Below, one piece after another: positions 57,891 to 64,000 of a stretch of DNA of 64,000 nt. Origin of the DNA: Bosea sp. (in: a-proteobacteria). GTDB taxonomy: Bacteria; Pseudomonadota; Alphaproteobacteria; Rhizobiales; Beijerinckiaceae. Positions within the stretch are counted from its first letter, which is position 1. The number at the start of each line of letters is the position of its first letter. The stretch lies in the NCBI RefSeq assembly GCF_023953965.1, contig NZ_JAMLIX010000002.1, positions 1,054,001 through 1,118,000 on the forward strand. The letters run 5' to 3'. The notes below the pieces were generated by a model. It worked only from the letters and a program-made list of their open reading frames with translations, ran no database searches and had not been told where the DNA came from. The position numbers and the translations under genes are program-made.

Positions 57891-59600
57891 GGAAGGGTGG
57901 CCGAGTGGTTTAAGGCAGCGGTCTTGAAAACCGCCGTGGGTGCAAGCCCACCGTGGGTTCGAATCCCACCCCTTCCGCCACCTCGGTATAAAACCGGGAA
58001 CGCCGATTTCCGCCGTTTTCCCTCCCTTAGTGGCTACCAGCGTCCTCAACAGGGTGCTTTTGCTGCCTTTGATGTAGATTGCGTCGTCCGCGACCTCGAC
58101 GTGCTGGGCGAAGGCCCGGACGTGTTCCCGCCGATAGCCGCCCTTTCCAAGCCGGAGTCGGGTGCGGGCTTCACTCGCCAGTTCCCGCACGGCTGCCCCT
58201 GTGAGGCCCTGATGGGCCGAGCTTTTCAGCATGGCCTCGGTTCTTTCGGCGTCGGCGCGTGCCTGATCCCGTAGCGCGGTAAGGCCCGCTATCCGCTCGC
58301 CGAGGGCGGCTTCGGCCGGGTCGAGCGAACCAGCCTCGATAGCGTCGTAAAGCCGCTTGAGGCGCATGTCGGCCTCGGCCGCGCGCTGGTTCAGCTCTGC
58401 AATGTGCTGGCTGCGCCGCTCGACGCTCTCCTGCCGGCGGTCGAGCAGCGAGGCGAGCACATCTTCGATCCTCTCGGGGTCCAGCACCCTTTCCTCGATA
58501 TGGCTGACCACTATGCGATCGAGCTTGTCCATGGGGATCGCGCGGCCTTTGCAGCCGGTCTCGCCCTGCCGCGCCCGGATCGAGCAGGCATAATAGCGAT
58601 AACGGCCGTTCTTGCCGGTGCGCAGCGTCATCGCACCTCCGCAATTGCCGCAATGGCAAATGCCGGTCAGCAGATTTGGGCCGCTGACCACGCGCGGCGG
58701 CGTCACCTTCGGATTATTGACCTGCAAGCGCCTCTGCACCGCCTCGAAGGTCTCAAGGTCGATCAGCGGTGGCACCGCGACGGTGACGATTTCCTCCTCG
58801 GGCTTCACGTCACCCTTTTTGGAACGGCGATTGAACCGATGCTCGCCGATATAGGTGCGCCGGGTCAGGATACGGTGGAGCTGGCCGATGCCCCAACGCC
58901 CGCCGCTGCGGGTGAACATGTGGTTCCTGTTGAGGTAGCTGACGATGTTCTTGACGCCCATGGGGCCGGACGTGCCGTCGCCTTCCGTTGCAAGGCGGAA
59001 GATCAGCCGCACGGTGTCGGCGTGCAGCGGGTCGATTTCCAGCTTCTTCTTCATCTTCGCGCCGCGCTGCTCGGCATCGACGACGCGGTAGCCGATGGGC
59101 GGAAGCGAACCGTTCCAGAAGCCTTGGCGGGCGTTCTCCTTCAAGGCGCGCAGGACGTGCTTGGCGTTCTCCTTCGACTGGTATTCGTCGAACAGCGCCA
59201 TGATCTGCCGCATCATGACGTGCATGGGGTCGTCGCCCATTTCCTGTGTGATGGACACCAGCCGGACGCCATTCTTGGCGAGCTTCCTGACGTTGAACTC
59301 CAGCTCGAAGTGATCGCGGAAGAAACGCGAGAAGCTGTGAACCACCACCAGGTCGAACGGCGCGGGCTTGCTGGTGCCGGCCTCGATCATCCGTTGGAAC
59401 TCGGGGCGACGGTCGTTGGTCGCCGATGCTCCGGCCTCGACGAAGGTTTCGACAAGCTGGTAGCCGCGCGAAGCGCAATAGGCTTCGCCCTGTTTGCGCT
59501 GGTCGGGGATCGACACGTCATGCTCGGCCTGCCGGGCGGTCGAGACGCGCAGATAGAGCGCGGCGCGCAGGGCGACGTGTGGGGACTGAATGCTCATCAT
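57648..59600 (-). CDS. Large serine recombinase with a readthrough C-terminus
   Basis: A site-specific recombinase of 650 residues. The N-terminal resolvase domain starts LRAALYLRVSTARQAEHD with the catalytic Ser. A recombinase domain (GYRVVDAEQRG...) and a zinc ribbon (CHCGNCGGAM, then ACSIRARQGETGCKG) follow, then a coiled coil (IAELNQRAAEADMRLKRLYDAIEA). From residue 541 the frame is antisense to tRNA-Ser (WRKGWDSNPRWACTHGG) and then host DNA, so the last ~110 residues are probably not functional. The start has an AAGGAGG ribosome-binding site and overlaps the previous gene by four bases. Confidence 0.9.
   Translation of the reverse strand: MMSIQSPHVALRAALYLRVSTARQAEHDVSIPDQRKQGEAYCASRGYQLVETFVEAGASATNDRRPEFQRMIEAGTSKPAPFDLVVVHSFSRFFRDHFELEFNVRKLAKNGVRLVSITQEMGDDPMHVMMRQIMALFDEYQSKENAKHVLRALKENARQGFWNGSLPPIGYRVVDAEQRGAKMKKKLEIDPLHADTVRLIFRLATEGDGTSGPMGVKNIVSYLNRNHMFTRSGGRWGIGQLHRILTRRTYIGEHRFNRRSKKGDVKPEEEIVTVAVPPLIDLETFEAVQRRLQVNNPKVTPPRVVSGPNLLTGICHCGNCGGAMTLRTGKNGRYRYYACSIRARQGETGCKGRAIPMDKLDRIVVSHIEERVLDPERIEDVLASLLDRRQESVERRSQHIAELNQRAAEADMRLKRLYDAIEAGSLDPAEAALGERIAGLTALRDQARADAERTEAMLKSSAHQGLTGAAVRELASEARTRLRLGKGGYRREHVRAFAQHVEVADDAIYIKGSKSTLLRTLVATKGGKTAEIGVPGFIPRWRKGWDSNPRWACTHGGFQDRCLKPLGHPSARPFNAGQEADLQAEPEPGVERWQGLETVSSRSRRTGKSQPGPLQVDMCPVSNAPVAAPGRRDGRSAARFPAEPRDLTIP
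57851..57880 (+). promoter_or_regulatory. Possible promoter of tRNA-Ser
   Basis: CTTGCA at 57851-57856 and CATTGA at 57875-57880 are separated by 18 bases and lie 10 bases upstream of the tRNA. The match to the rhizobial pattern is moderate. Confidence 0.4.
57891..57980 (+). tRNA. tRNA-Ser (TGA)
   Basis: A 90-base type II tRNA. The acceptor GGAAGGG pairs with CCCTTCC, and GCCA is encoded at the 3' end. The anticodon loop reads CTTGAAA (anticodon TGA), and a long variable arm (GTGGGTGCAAGCCCAC) is present. It is the left boundary of the mobile element. Confidence 0.97.
57953..57980 (+). other. Inferred attachment site (attL-like) in the tRNA-Ser 3' end
   Basis: The 3' part of the tRNA (T-arm and acceptor end) is the probable crossover region. 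Gene content changes from host to mobile genes immediately to its right, and the recombinase frame crosses it. The second copy needed to prove it lies outside the window. Confidence 0.45.
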
Positions 59601-59983
59601 TGGCCTCCTTTTGCCGCGCGGCGTTCGAGCAAGGGCAACGCCAGCTCCACGCGATCATGCAGCACCTTGGGCACGAGCTTCTGGCCCTCGCCGGGGTCCA
59701 TGCGGATCAGGCCGTAGCGCGCCATTTTCTTGAGGGTTCGGGACAGGTTGGGCTTCGCCCGCCCCGTGATCCGCGACAGTTCCTCCAGCGAGCCGGGCGA
59801 CTGCTCGTCGATGACGCGCAGCAGCTCGCGGTTCCCGCTGGAAAGGAGCTGCGCGAAGGATTCCATGGATGTGAACCACACCTTCGGATCGTCGGCCGCC
59901 GGCTTTTCTTCGCCGCGCGCGATCCGCATGGTGCGGGCCTTCATCTCATCGTAGCCGGCAATCCCGACTTTCAATGTGGTCAT
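59597..59983 (-). CDS. TumA-like winged-HTH protein (HVO_A0114 family), likely antitoxin
   Basis: A DNA-binding protein of 128 residues. The helix-turn-helix region is SLEELSRITGRAKPNLSRTLKKMARYGLIRM, preceded by the N-terminal IGIAGYDEMKAR-like segment. It lies directly downstream of the TumE-like gene, overlapping it by four bases. The pair is known as a toxin-antitoxin system on conjugative plasmids (TumE-TumA), with the HTH protein as antitoxin and autoregulator. It overlaps the recombinase start by four bases, so it may control it too. Function is inferred. Confidence 0.8.
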   Translation of the reverse strand: MTTLKVGIAGYDEMKARTMRIARGEEKPAADDPKVWFTSMESFAQLLSSGNRELLRVIDEQSPGSLEELSRITGRAKPNLSRTLKKMARYGLIRMDPGEGQKLVPKVLHDRVELALPLLERRAAKGGQ

Positions 59984-60333
59984 AGCACGCCTCGCTCCTT
60001 CAACACCGCGTCCACCGCCTGCCAGAAGTCGGCCAGCAGCGTGGCCGCATCCTCGTAGGCGTAAGGCTTCACGGTCTGGAGACGGTGCCGATGGTCCATC
60101 GGCCCGCCACGCCTGCCCCGGCCGACCGGATGGGCGTTGTCGAAGCCGACCAGCCGCTCGCCCGAAGGCCCGTGAAGCGTGAGCGAGTAATCGAGGCCGT
60201 GCGGCTTCTCCGGCGAGACCGGAACGCGGGTGACGACGAACTTTACCCAATGGCCGCTCTCGGGATCGACAACGAGCACCTGACCGTCGAGGTCCAGAAG
60301 CGTGTCGAGGCTCGGGTCACGATCCTCGCTCAT
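59980..60333 (-). CDS. TumE-like toxin (DUF6516)
   Basis: A protein of 117 residues of the TumE/DUF6516 type. Features: an HYSLTLHGPSGERLVGFDNAHPVG-like block (DYSLTLHG, then FDNAHP) and the C-terminal YAYEDAATLLADFWQAVDAVL helix, which match the family pattern. TumE acts as a toxin with TumA as antitoxin; its biochemical target is not visible from sequence. It overlaps both the previous and next genes by four bases, so all four are made from one transcript in fixed order. Confidence 0.8.
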   Translation of the reverse strand: MSEDRDPSLDTLLDLDGQVLVVDPESGHWVKFVVTRVPVSPEKPHGLDYSLTLHGPSGERLVGFDNAHPVGRGRRGGPMDHRHRLQTVKPYAYEDAATLLADFWQAVDAVLKERGVL

Positions 60334-60650
60334 GACTTACTGTTATCATCAGAGGATAACGATTTCAAGCCCTGATTGTCAGGATCGTCGATGGGGCCGA
60401 ACAGCCGGTCGAGCACGTCGCCGAAATACCGCTCGAAGATTTGCAGTTCTTCCTCGGTGACCGGCACCTTCTCGGGCCAGTCGTCGAAGACAGGCAACGA
60501 CTCCACATCGACGATGCGAAGCGGCGACCTTCGGCGCTCCCGCCCGTCCGACGTGGGTTCGTCGGCATAGTCGAAAAGATCGTCGGGAAGTGTCTCGGGA
60601 ACCGGCTGTCGCGGTCGCCCTTTGCGGGCGCGGCGGCGCTCTGCGCACAT
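60330..60650 (-). CDS. Small acidic hypothetical protein
   Basis: A protein of 106 residues. The basic N-terminal tail (MCAERRRARKGRPRQ) contrasts with an acidic remainder (DDLFDYADEP, EEELQIFERYFGDVLDRLFG). No family is recognised. A strong AAGGAGG ribosome-binding site precedes the ATG at 60650, and the stop overlaps the TumE-like gene by four bases. As the first gene of the coupled operon it could be a third component of the toxin-antitoxin module or a recombination accessory factor; both are guesses. Confidence 0.75.
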   Translation of the reverse strand: MCAERRRARKGRPRQPVPETLPDDLFDYADEPTSDGRERRRSPLRIVDVESLPVFDDWPEKVPVTEEELQIFERYFGDVLDRLFGPIDDPDNQGLKSLSSDDNSKS

Positions 60651-60846
60651 GGAATCCTCCTTGGCTCTGGTGGATTCCGGGGCACTCACGGTCCCGGAAT
60701 TAAGCGAACCATGGAGGGCAGTCGGCGGCCTGTAGCGTGCCGCATTTGCGCCTATGCGCTGGCGGCACCCCTGCGTCAGTTGCAGAGACACTAGCGGATA
60801 ACCAGCAACATCCGGGGCCGCGTTGCGGCCCCGGATGCCTCTTGGC

Positions 60847-61638
60847 TTAGAACGTCAGCCTACATGCCTGACGGATGGCGATCTGGACCGGCGATGGAGG
60901 TAGCGCCGGATCAAACTCGTCCTTCGGCAGCAGCGGCGGCTGTGCCATGAAACGCGGCTGCTCCCCTCGATGAGGTTGCGCCGCATGGACGATGAATGGG
61001 TGACATAGGTAGACGGTGCCCGCCGCACCTGTTGCCAACGCAACATCGCAACCTTCCGTAGAGGCGTAGCCATTCTCGGAAAGTTGCCTGAGTGTCGCGC
61101 CTGCATTGCCGTAGGGCAGCAACTCACGTGCAATCGCCGCATGTGACCCTTTTCGTATTTTCGTAGGCGCGTCATTGGGACCAACATCCGAAAACAGAAA
61201 CAGCATCAACAAGGCGCGTCCGCTACTCTTAACGTTGGCCCGCCACTCCATGAAATCTGGATTGTCGGTGCCAAAGCTCACGTCCACATGCCAGCCGTCG
61301 TCACCGGGAGATTCTGGTGACGGAAAGCGGATGGGAAAGGTTCCAACACCTTTGGGGGCAAGCCATCGGCCTTCCCCAACGAGTTGGTCGTAGGCTTTGT
61401 GCAGTTGCGGCGTGTTAGCAGCTTCGATGAAGGGGGGCGACGACTTGAACCCCACTCGAACAACGGGTTGAGTCCAGTTTTCAGGTTCGTCCGGTGACAG
61501 ACCTATATCCGCCCACAACTCGTCCCTCCCTTGCTTTGCAAGGTTGGCGCTGAAGGCATTTTCGATTTTGACAAACCCATCGTCAATGAAGCTCTGGACC
61601 TGACCAGAAGTCAGGCCGACATGCTTAGATTTAGGCAT
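60847..61638 (-). CDS. Phytanoyl-CoA dioxygenase (PhyH)-like protein
   Basis: A protein of 263 residues resembling Fe(II)/2-oxoglutarate oxygenases of the PhyH group. The first iron-ligand pair is in GWHVDVSFG (HxD), and a later His in CHPFIVHAAQPHRG plus the Arg in EQPRF give the 2-oxoglutarate site pattern. Base composition is lower in GC than in most neighbours, and it lies between the recombinase operon and trb genes, so it looks like transferred cargo. The substrate cannot be predicted. The ATG at 61638 was chosen; an in-frame GTG at 61647 is possible. Confidence 0.78.
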   Translation of the reverse strand: MPKSKHVGLTSGQVQSFIDDGFVKIENAFSANLAKQGRDELWADIGLSPDEPENWTQPVVRVGFKSSPPFIEAANTPQLHKAYDQLVGEGRWLAPKGVGTFPIRFPSPESPGDDGWHVDVSFGTDNPDFMEWRANVKSSGRALLMLFLFSDVGPNDAPTKIRKGSHAAIARELLPYGNAGATLRQLSENGYASTEGCDVALATGAAGTVYLCHPFIVHAAQPHRGEQPRFMAQPPLLPKDEFDPALPPSPVQIAIRQACRLTF

Positions 61639-61918
61639 TACAAACACATTCTCCGTTCGGCCTCCGCGTCAGCAGGGCCGTCTTAATCTGAACGGCGCAG
61701 GTGCGCCGGCACGACTTTCAGTCGTTCAGATCAGCGGGAAGAATGTGGAAATGAACATCATGGGTGTAACGTATGCTCCGTAGCGGATGGTTTCAAGGGC
61801 GCATGACGAAGCACATGCCGCGTCGCAGGATGCTTGATGGTTAGCATATCCCCGTCATGGAAAACAGGTAGCTGCGTACAATTTTTTGCTCTTGCCACGC
61901 ACATATACCAACTCAAGC

Positions 61919-62155
61919 TCATGTTTTTATGGTCTGTCCTGCTTCCCGCCGTGCCTTTGCGAAACCGCGATCCGTGGCGATGAACCGCTCCAGCATGGGC
62001 ACGATCAGCCTGACGGGATCGGCGGCGGACTGGCCGCTCTCGCGGGCCAGCACCTCGGCATAGGCGACCAGATCGCGGTGAAGCGGCGCGGGCAGCTCTA
62101 CCGTCACCTTGACGGGCTTGTCGTCGGGCAGCGGGCCGAGTTTCAGCTTGGTCAT
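61919..62155 (-). CDS. DUF2274 conjugation-associated protein
   Basis: A protein of 78 residues (MTKLKLGPLPDDKPVKVTVEL...) of the DUF2274 family, commonly found directly downstream of trbI in conjugative elements. The TVELPAPLHRDLVAYAEVLARESGQ part resembles ribbon-helix-helix type proteins, so DNA binding is possible but not shown. Its start lies two bases after the trbI stop, so it is the last gene of the visible trb operon. Confidence 0.85.
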   Translation of the reverse strand: MTKLKLGPLPDDKPVKVTVELPAPLHRDLVAYAEVLARESGQSAADPVRLIVPMLERFIATDRGFAKARREAGQTIKT

Positions 62156-62157
62156 TG

Positions 62158-63294
62158 TCAACCTCCTGCCGGCTCGAACACAAGGTCGCGGGTGACGATG
62201 ATCCTGACCGGGAAGCCGGGCCGGATGGTGAGCGTCGGCGCGACCTGCAACTGGCGCTGAACGATCTGCTGGCCCGCCTGATTGACGGTATCCTGCGCAC
62301 CGTCGCGGATGGCCCGGATAAGCCGGTCCTCGTCGCTGGTCGCCAACTCCGTCCCGACCGCGAGCAGCGTGGACAGTCCGGCCGCCTTCATCAGATCCCA
62401 CCAATGATAATCGACGCCATCCTCAAGGCCGGCGTAACCGCTGGCGTCCGCGCCCGGCAGGCGCTCCAGAACGATGGAACGGCCGCCCGGCAGGATCAGG
62501 CGGTTCCACACCAAAAGCACCCTGCGCTGGCCGAAGGTCACGCCGTCATCATATTGGCCGATGATGCGGGTGCCCTGCGGGATCAACAACAGCGAGCCGG
62601 TCGGGCTGTCATAGACGTTCTCGGTGACTTGCGCTGTGATCTGGCCCGGAAGGTCGGAGCGAATGCCGGTTATCAACGCAGCGGGGATCACGGCCCCGGC
62701 CTGAAGGATATAGGGCGATGCCGGCGGCGCGACACGATCCGGCGCGACGGTCTGCCGGTCCACGGGTCCATTGAGGAAAGCCGTGTGCCGATCCTGCGTC
62801 GCAGGCTGTCCACCAAGGCCAAGACCGGCAAGGCCGGGCATGGCCGTTCCTGCTGGTGCTCCCGTGCGCGGGCCGGACTGGAAAAACAGGTTGCTCAAGC
62901 GCGCGGCTTCTTCCTCGGCGCGGCGGCGTTCTTCCTCTGGATCGACGGCGGGCGTCGCCATGACGGGCGGTGCAACCGGCTGGCCCCTGTTCTGCGCATC
63001 GAGGATGGGGCGGCCCAAATCTCCGGGCAGCGCGGGGCCGAGAACCGGGCCGGTATAGTCGCGCGGCAAGCCCGACAGGCCGTCCGCCGTGGGCCGGTTC
63101 TCGGTAGAATAGAGTTCCTCGCCGCCCGGTCCTGCATCGCGGGTCTGGAGAGCGTAGATGAGCGCCCCGCCGATGCCGAGCAAGGCGACGGCACCGACGC
63201 CTGCCAGCATCTTGCGGGACAGGCGGGTGACGCGGGGCGTTTCGGCGCGTAGCCGCATGGGCGCGGCGGTGTCGGTGATAGTGGTGTCTGTCAT
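62158..63294 (-). CDS. trbI: Conjugal transfer protein TrbI (VirB10-like)
   Basis: A type IV secretion core-complex component of 378 residues. It has a membrane helix (LAGVGAVALLGIGGALIYAL), a Pro-rich spacer, and a C-terminal VirB10 domain with YILQAGAVIPAALITGI, DSPTGSLLLIPQGTRIIG and LPGGRSIVLERLPGADASG. It overlaps the trbG stop by four bases. This identifies the element as conjugative in origin. Confidence 0.93.
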   Translation of the reverse strand: MTDTTITDTAAPMRLRAETPRVTRLSRKMLAGVGAVALLGIGGALIYALQTRDAGPGGEELYSTENRPTADGLSGLPRDYTGPVLGPALPGDLGRPILDAQNRGQPVAPPVMATPAVDPEEERRRAEEEAARLSNLFFQSGPRTGAPAGTAMPGLAGLGLGGQPATQDRHTAFLNGPVDRQTVAPDRVAPPASPYILQAGAVIPAALITGIRSDLPGQITAQVTENVYDSPTGSLLLIPQGTRIIGQYDDGVTFGQRRVLLVWNRLILPGGRSIVLERLPGADASGYAGLEDGVDYHWWDLMKAAGLSTLLAVGTELATSDEDRLIRAIRDGAQDTVNQAGQQIVQRQLQVAPTLTIRPGFPVRIIVTRDLVFEPAGG

Positions 63295-63709
63295 GACGGG
63301 GAGTCTCCGGTCGCGCTGGCGGGCTGCGCGGCGGCGGCCTGCGGCGGGTTGATGCGGACGATCCTGACCGTCTGCTGGCGGCTGCCGCTGCCAAGGCGCA
63401 GCTCGGCCGCGCCGAACAGGCGGTCCACGATCAGGATGTTCTGATGGACGCGGCTGTTGACGATCTGCGGCTCGCCATCGGAGCCGAGCACGAAGATCGG
63501 CGGCATCTCGCCCTGCACGATCCCGGCCGGGAAGACGACATAGACGCGGCGGCCATCGTCGAAGACGGAGATGGGTCGCCATGGCGGGCTATCGCCTGTC
63601 AGGCCGTAGCGGTAGTTCCTCGCAGCCTCGGCCGGGATGATCGGCGCGGCCGGGACGGTCTGGCGCTGGCCTGCTGGCGGTGTGGGATAGGCCCATGCCA
63701 CGGCCGGCA
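63291..63709 (-). pseudogene. trbG: TrbG (VirB9-like), 5' part removed by IS insertion
   Basis: The remaining 139 residues are the C-terminal half of TrbG: APWRP-like (SPPWRPISVFDDGRRVYVVFPAGI), EMPPIFVLGSDGEPQIVNSRV, and DRLFGAAELRLGSGSRQQTVRI. Full-length TrbG is about 300-330 residues, so the signal peptide and N-terminal half are missing. The apparent ATG at 63710 uses a base of the IS end and is not a native start. The stop overlaps trbI. The missing 5' half may lie beyond the insertion. Confidence 0.85.
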
Positions 63710-64000
63710 TGTAGTGTGCAGGGCGGTGAGAAAACCATCCAGTGAAGCGCCTGCGTTTGTGCGGGCGCGGGCGGCGTAAAAGTCGTCCACTGGATAGGCT
63801 GATCCCTTTCGGGGTCGGCGGGGATGTTCGCTGTGGAGGTCTACGCGGCGGTTCGCGATTTCGTTTTCAATCAGAAGCAGAGCCGACGGGAAGCGGCTCG
63901 CGTGTTCGGGCTGAGCCGCGAAACGATCGCCAAGATGTGCCGGTTCTCGATCCCTCCGGGCTACACGCGCACGAAGCCGGTCGAGAAGCCGAAGCTCGGT
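63710..64000 (+). mobile_element. IS21-family insertion sequence, left end
   Basis: Begins at TGTAGTGTGCAGGGC. Two similar terminal repeats are seen, at 63723-63747 and 63771-63795 (GCGG...AAAA...TCCA.TG), as is usual for IS21 ends. istA starts at 63824. The element runs off the window, so its right end and the target duplication cannot be seen. Confidence 0.75.
63824..64000 (+). CDS. istA: IS21-family transposase IstA (5' part, cut by window)
   Basis: The first 59 codons (MFAVEVYAAVRDFVFNQKQ...) show the helix-turn-helix SRREAARVFGLSRETIAKM and the PPGYTRTKPVEKPKLG stretch characteristic of IS21 IstA N-termini. The catalytic DDE domain and istB lie beyond the right edge. A GGATG start context with weak ribosome-binding site is present. 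Confidence 0.9.
   Translation, partial: MFAVEVYAAVRDFVFNQKQSRREAARVFGLSRETIAKMCRFSIPPGYTRTKPVEKPKLG

Larger units (their letters stand above)
57981..64000. mobile_element. Integrative conjugative element, left part (runs off window)
   Basis: Begins at tRNA-Ser and contains a recombinase, a TumE/TumA-type toxin-antitoxin pair, a small unknown protein, a PhyH-like cargo gene, DUF2274, trbI and a cut trbG. The genes are on the minus strand, so transfer genes upstream of trbG should lie to the right. An IS21-family element interrupts trbG. Confidence 0.75.

Noticed and set aside
61758..62300. A frame overlapping DUF2274 and the gap before the PhyH-like gene
   Set aside because: It is out of frame with DUF2274 and trbI, lacks a ribosome-binding site, and its N-terminal part is Arg/Ser-rich shadow sequence.
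63707..63710. ATG at the left end of the trbG remnant as a native start
   Set aside because: The codon is formed at the IS junction, and the following residues begin in the middle of the TrbG domain with no signal peptide.

Overview
The window looks like chromosomal DNA of a high-GC alphaproteobacterium of the order Hyphomicrobiales (Rhizobiales), probably near Bosea. This is a judgement from gene content and order, not a database match. Pointers are an ExoR-like Sel1-repeat regulator, PopZ between TolC and ValS, a BA14K protein, the order glmU-glmS-DUF502-recG-sdhE-mfd, and the cluster rlpA-dacC-tmk-holB-metG-tatD-MBL hydrolase. No CRISPR array, rRNA operon or prophage was seen.

Layout, left part (1-14 kb): the end of a branched-chain amino-acid ABC transporter (fused LivH-LivM permease cut by the window edge, then livG and livF), a convergent MarR regulator, an M20 amidohydrolase of the AbgB type, and a copper operon (copA-cueR) behind a CueR-type promoter. 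Next come modABC and a divergent molbindin gene sharing a ModE-like operator, then trmO, a sulfurtransferase, a free-standing AlaX editing protein, a short-chain dehydrogenase and tRNA-Cys.

Middle part (14-46 kb): tRNA-Asn, a Pcm-like methyltransferase, tolC, popZ, dps, valS, a YqaA-type membrane protein, ilvD overlapping an exoR-like gene, xth, a BA14K gene with a clear terminator, UPF0114, ppiD-trpE (no trpG nearby), tpiA, secG, pyrG, a glyoxalase-like gene, opgGH for osmoregulated periplasmic glucans, glmU, glmS, DUF454, DUF502 and recG. From 46 to 57.5 kb are sdhE, mfd and a tightly packed minus-strand operon for the cell envelope, replication and translation.

Right end (about 58-64 kb): a mobile element abuts tRNA-Ser(UGA). 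It begins with a four-gene, translationally coupled operon: a small acidic unknown protein, a TumE-like toxin, a TumA-like HTH antitoxin and a large serine recombinase. The recombinase frame runs on antisense through the tRNA and into host DNA. Then come an atypical PhyH-like dioxygenase cargo gene and conjugation genes (DUF2274, trbI, trbG). trbG is cut by the left end of an IS21-family element whose istA runs off the window. The picture is an integrative conjugative element with damaged transfer genes, joined to its site by a recombinase with a toxin-antitoxin module. This is the least ordinary part of the window.
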